Position numbers and translations under genes: made by a program
In this document: in pieces, positions 61,201-64,000 of the stretch
Layout of the letters: every line of letters begins with the position of its first letter
How positions within the stretch are numbered: the stretch's first letter is position 1
The notes under the pieces: model-generated
Told to the model about the DNA's origin: nothing
The model's database searches: none
Seen by the model: the letters and a program-made list of their open reading frames with translations, nothing else
Source of the DNA: Rotaria macrura
Lineage: Eukaryota > Rotifera > Eurotatoria > Philodinida > Philodinidae
DNA: 64,000 nt
NCBI GenBank assembly: GCA_900239685.1
Contig: OENT01000466.1
Location: 5,065 to 69,064, forward strand
Direction: 5' to 3'

Positions 61201-64000
61201 TCTAATACAGATATATATATTTACATGAACAGGAAAAAGAAGCTTTTACTGAACCATTACAAGATATTAAATGTAAAGAAGAAGATGGTGAAATTACATT
61301 TACATGCACGTTTTGTAAACCTAGTACACGTTTACGATGGTAGGATTTTAATTAAACAAGAAAAATATATGTAGATGATTATTATTATTTTTAAAAAGGC
61401 TTAAAAATAAAATGGAAATTTTTCATGGTTTAAAATTTCATTTTGATACAACTGGATCTAGGTAAGTCGAAAGATTTGTTTTATAGTTATGTTGAAAAAA
61501 AAAGAGTTTTCTTTTTTTTTTTTTCTATCTAGACAAACATTAACAATCTATAAATTACATCCCGATGATTCAGGAAAATACTTCTGTCGTGTCAATGATG
61601 TTGAAACTTCTGCATGGCTTGAAGTTACACGTAACTATGATCATACATGTTTGAACAGAAAGGTCTATTAATTTATTGTCGTTTCATTAGCTGCCAAACC
61701 CATGTATGACTTCTATAAAGAATTGCCAGCTAAAATGGAAGTATTTCGAACAAAACAAACTATTCTTGAATGTCACGTTAACGATCCAAATGCACCTGTG
61801 AAATGGTACAAGAACGGTATTCTTATTGATGTAAGTCTGGAATGAATTGTAGAAGCTTTTTCTGACGAGAAAAACAAAACATATCATTTGCTCATACACT
61901 GCAATCTCTGAGTAAATCATAAGAAAAGAAGATGTATTGTTTTTCGTTCGTTTTTGCTGGAAGAAATCGAACAAATTTTCTTGACGGGGAATGGGATCAC
62001 TTCTAGACATGAACGGGATCATTAGTTTTTGGTCTCAGTTCGATGTTGCACATATCTAATCACTTCCTCTTATGCTTCCAACACTGCTACAGTTGTGTCT
62101 TTTCGAGAGATTATTATTCGTCAACCACTGATATGTCCGCTGTCAATGACAGAATAGTTTACATCATTAAGAATTACAATAGGATATTTTCCCATTATGA
62201 ATGAAGAAACAAAAATGTTTGCTTACGCTGTTCGTTTACTGCCGCCGTATGTTTTACTTCACGCTAATTCATAAATGATCTTGTTATTTTCTATACAGTC
62301 CTTGAGATAAACAATCACCTTGTTTACGTATTTATACGTTTATTGACGACGATCCAATACGATCGATTGCAATCGAAACCAAGAATTGATTCATCGCTTT
62401 TTTTTTGGAAAGTAAAGAAGATAATTTTAAATCTTGAAGATAGTGACATATTTAAAAAGTTGGGGTAAACGTCAATACGAAGTACATGGAAAATGAAAAC
62501 GTCTCAAGTCTAATAATAAATACTTTTTTTGTTACATATATTCTACTTTGATATAAAAAAAAAGTAAGAATAACACTAAGACCCCAGAGAACTAGACAGT
62601 AAAATGTCGCGATGTCCTGCTATCATGCAGAAACGAGTAACACTGTATGATAGAACGAACCACAGTTGTTGATTGGAAAAACAAATTTGTTTATCACAGA
62701 TGTCTATTCATTAATCTTATTATATATGTCTGTTGTAAAGATGTTTATTGCTTATCAGCAACTCGTATGGTTTCAAGGCGAACAATACATGAGATACTAA
62801 TAATGGTCCGAATCTTTTCATAACATTTAATGAAAATAAAAACTAATGATTTTACAAGTCATCATCATTTATATATTTAACATAGATCTCATAAAATTTT
62901 ATGCGACCTCATTACGTTTTATTATTATAAAAAAAGAAGACAATGCATTCTTTATGATTCATATTTGAACTGTTTGTTGATTTTCAAGAGTTAACCATTT
63001 TATAGAATATTTGAAACCATTGTAAAGTCACGAGATACGTTTCATATCTAGACTAACAATTATGCAAAACTCTACTGATAATCAATTAAATGCATTTCGA
63101 TGAAGAACTAAACAGACCGATCAGCGATATATTTCATTTGTGTGTATCTAGTCAATATACTGACGAGGGAACATGTCCCACAATGAATTCCCGAGTGATC
63201 TGTAGGACTCATGAGGAAACATCATCAACTGTTCAATAGCTTCTGCGTTGACACTATTGGCATTATGTAGTATCAGAGAAGTAATGAATACTCTGAAAAA
63301 TTTTTGGGCAGCTTGCTTACTGTTACCGAAATAGTTCATGTGTGAATTTCAACTTGAAATTTTACATCGAAATAGGCTTCAACAAGAATAGTATTTTATG
63401 AAAGTCGCAGGTTTTTCGATTCATCAAATCTGCTGTTTTATTTGAACGATGAAAGATATACATTTTCACAATAGCTACGTGTAACGATAAGAAACAACAG
63501 CTAGATTTGAAAGCGTTGAAAAAAACCTGTTTTCGCTGTCAAGTTTCTAGTCAAAATTTGAAAATCAATTTTTCCGATGTTCCTAGGAGGGGGGACTATG
63601 GTTACTCACTGAAGAGTGAACCTGACAAATGGATTATATCCCTCGTGTAAAAATAATTTTCTACAACATGCAGTCAAGCTGGACTTAATCACTAAGTATC
63701 TTTGAAAAGCTGCTATCTTCCACATTGCCTGCAGTTTTTATGAGTTTATAAAGACGATTGTTCATTTTTCATGTAAATCATCTGTCATTCAAGATTCTAT
63801 GTAATATAAAACAAATGAAATAAATTTTATTTTAATTTATTTAGACTGAAAAAGATAAGCGTCTGAAATTTCATCAAGATATGACAAGATGTATATTTCG
63901 TATAACAAAGACCGCAAAATCCGATGAAGGTTTGATAAAAACAAATTGAATTTGTTGTCTGATAAACATGTATGTATTCTATTTAGGTGAATATTCATGT
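55287..64000 (+). CDS. Twitchin/UNC-22-type giant muscle protein, N-terminal part (runs off the window)
   Basis: 24 exons seen: 55287-55624, 55700-56007, 56323-56644, 56740-56950, 57014-57104, 57161-57396, 57693-57799, 57891-57978, 58035-58139, 59049-59187, 59254-59379, 59450-59545, 59605-59727, 59800-59907, 59998-60234, 60295-60399, 60543-60574, 60761-60949, 61233-61339, 61399-61461, 61533-61630, 61691-61830, 63845-63929 and 63987-end; about 1156 residues so far. The N-terminus APRFTKPPAIRQAPDDP matches twitchin. I-set Ig domains lie at about 8-105, 113-215, 216-322, 323-423, 424-537, 538-648, 764-878, 988-1076 and 1077 onward, each with the W and (D-x-G-x-Y) landmarks. Lys/Pro-rich linkers at 649-763 and 879-987 separate groups; the second carries DSAADFRDILKH and four R-R-x-S sites. 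Fn3 and kinase domains would lie beyond the window. A sarcomeric A-band protein controlling myosin activity and stretch. ATG context GCCATGG. MyBP-C or other Ig-rich muscle proteins are the less likely alternatives. Confidence 0.93.
57820..57847 (+). repeat. (GATT)n tetranucleotide repeat in twitchin intron 7
   Basis: Six or so perfect GATT units in the short intron between 57799 and 57891, a likely length-polymorphic site. Confidence 0.85.
58140..59048 (+). other. Long intron 9 of twitchin with a C-rich patch
   Basis: 909 bp, unlike the 60-90 bp introns nearby. A strongly C-rich stretch at 58287-58325 stands out in this AT-rich locus, followed by an open but non-ATG frame (58223-58483). A decayed insertion is likely. 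No terminal repeats or coding similarity were recognised. Confidence 0.4.
61831..63844 (+). other. Long intron 22 of twitchin
   Basis: A 2.0-kb intron within the ninth Ig domain. The minus strand has a 63-codon ATG frame (63339-63148, starting MNYFGNSKQAAQKFF) that looks protein-like but has no recognised domain; it may be a transposable-element remnant. A G-rich patch lies near 63588. Confidence 0.4.

Noticed and set aside
1..64000. tRNA, rRNA, CRISPR arrays, bacterial operons
   Set aside because: None seen by eye; spliced animal genes throughout and no regularly spaced repeats. A tRNA scan would be needed to exclude a tRNA formally.

Overview
The window is AT-rich animal genomic DNA. It carries multi-exon genes with GT-AG introns, most of them only 50-70 bp, and animal-specific families: tetraspanin, FEZ, CLIC, twitchin, acid sphingomyelinase, NUDT9-like, and PLAC8. 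There is no operon structure, tRNA, rRNA or CRISPR. Compact introns, high AT content, fold-back elements and a divergent H2A-like relic fit a bdelloid rotifer best. That placement is an inference; only 'invertebrate metazoan' is certain.

Layout. From 1 to 4.1 kb the sequence is mostly non-coding, with an H2A-like relic (-) and a 0.53-kb sequence present twice in tandem around a single N, followed by a diverged inverted copy. A small secreted anti-lipopolysaccharide-factor-like gene (+) lies at 4.46-4.86 kb. The 5-10.4 kb stretch is nearly gene-free and holds a 386-bp fold-back MITE. From 10.4 to 23.5 kb come a tetraspanin (-), an eight-exon C2H2 zinc-finger gene (+), an SLC44 choline-transporter-like gene (-) and a PLAC8-family gene (-) whose 5' side is occupied by a second MITE. 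The 23.5-29.8 kb stretch has no recognisable gene. At 29.9-34.1 kb are a CLIC gene (+) and a CD225/IFITM-like gene (+).

From 34.2 to 45.5 kb there are two tandem acid sphingomyelinase (SMPD1-type) genes on the minus strand. Both have 11 exons with matching boundaries. A complete four-exon NUDT9/TRPM2-NUDT9H-like gene lies inside intron 3 of the upstream copy, on the opposite strand, and its Nudix box is destroyed. At 47.3-48.5 kb is a GH18 chitinase-like gene (-). At 48.9-52.6 kb are a FEZ/UNC-76 gene and a TMEM223-like gene (both +). From 55.3 kb to the end of the window is the 5' part of a twitchin-type muscle gene (+). It encodes nine Ig domains and a linker with four R-R-x-S motifs, and it runs off the end of the window.

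Most genes were rebuilt by hand from short exons. For each one the summed exon length is a multiple of three and the splice phases agree. The genes do not form one pathway. The adjacent lipid-hydrolase, chitinase, ALF-like and CD225-like genes are each plausible lysosomal or defence functions, but the sequence does not show co-regulation.
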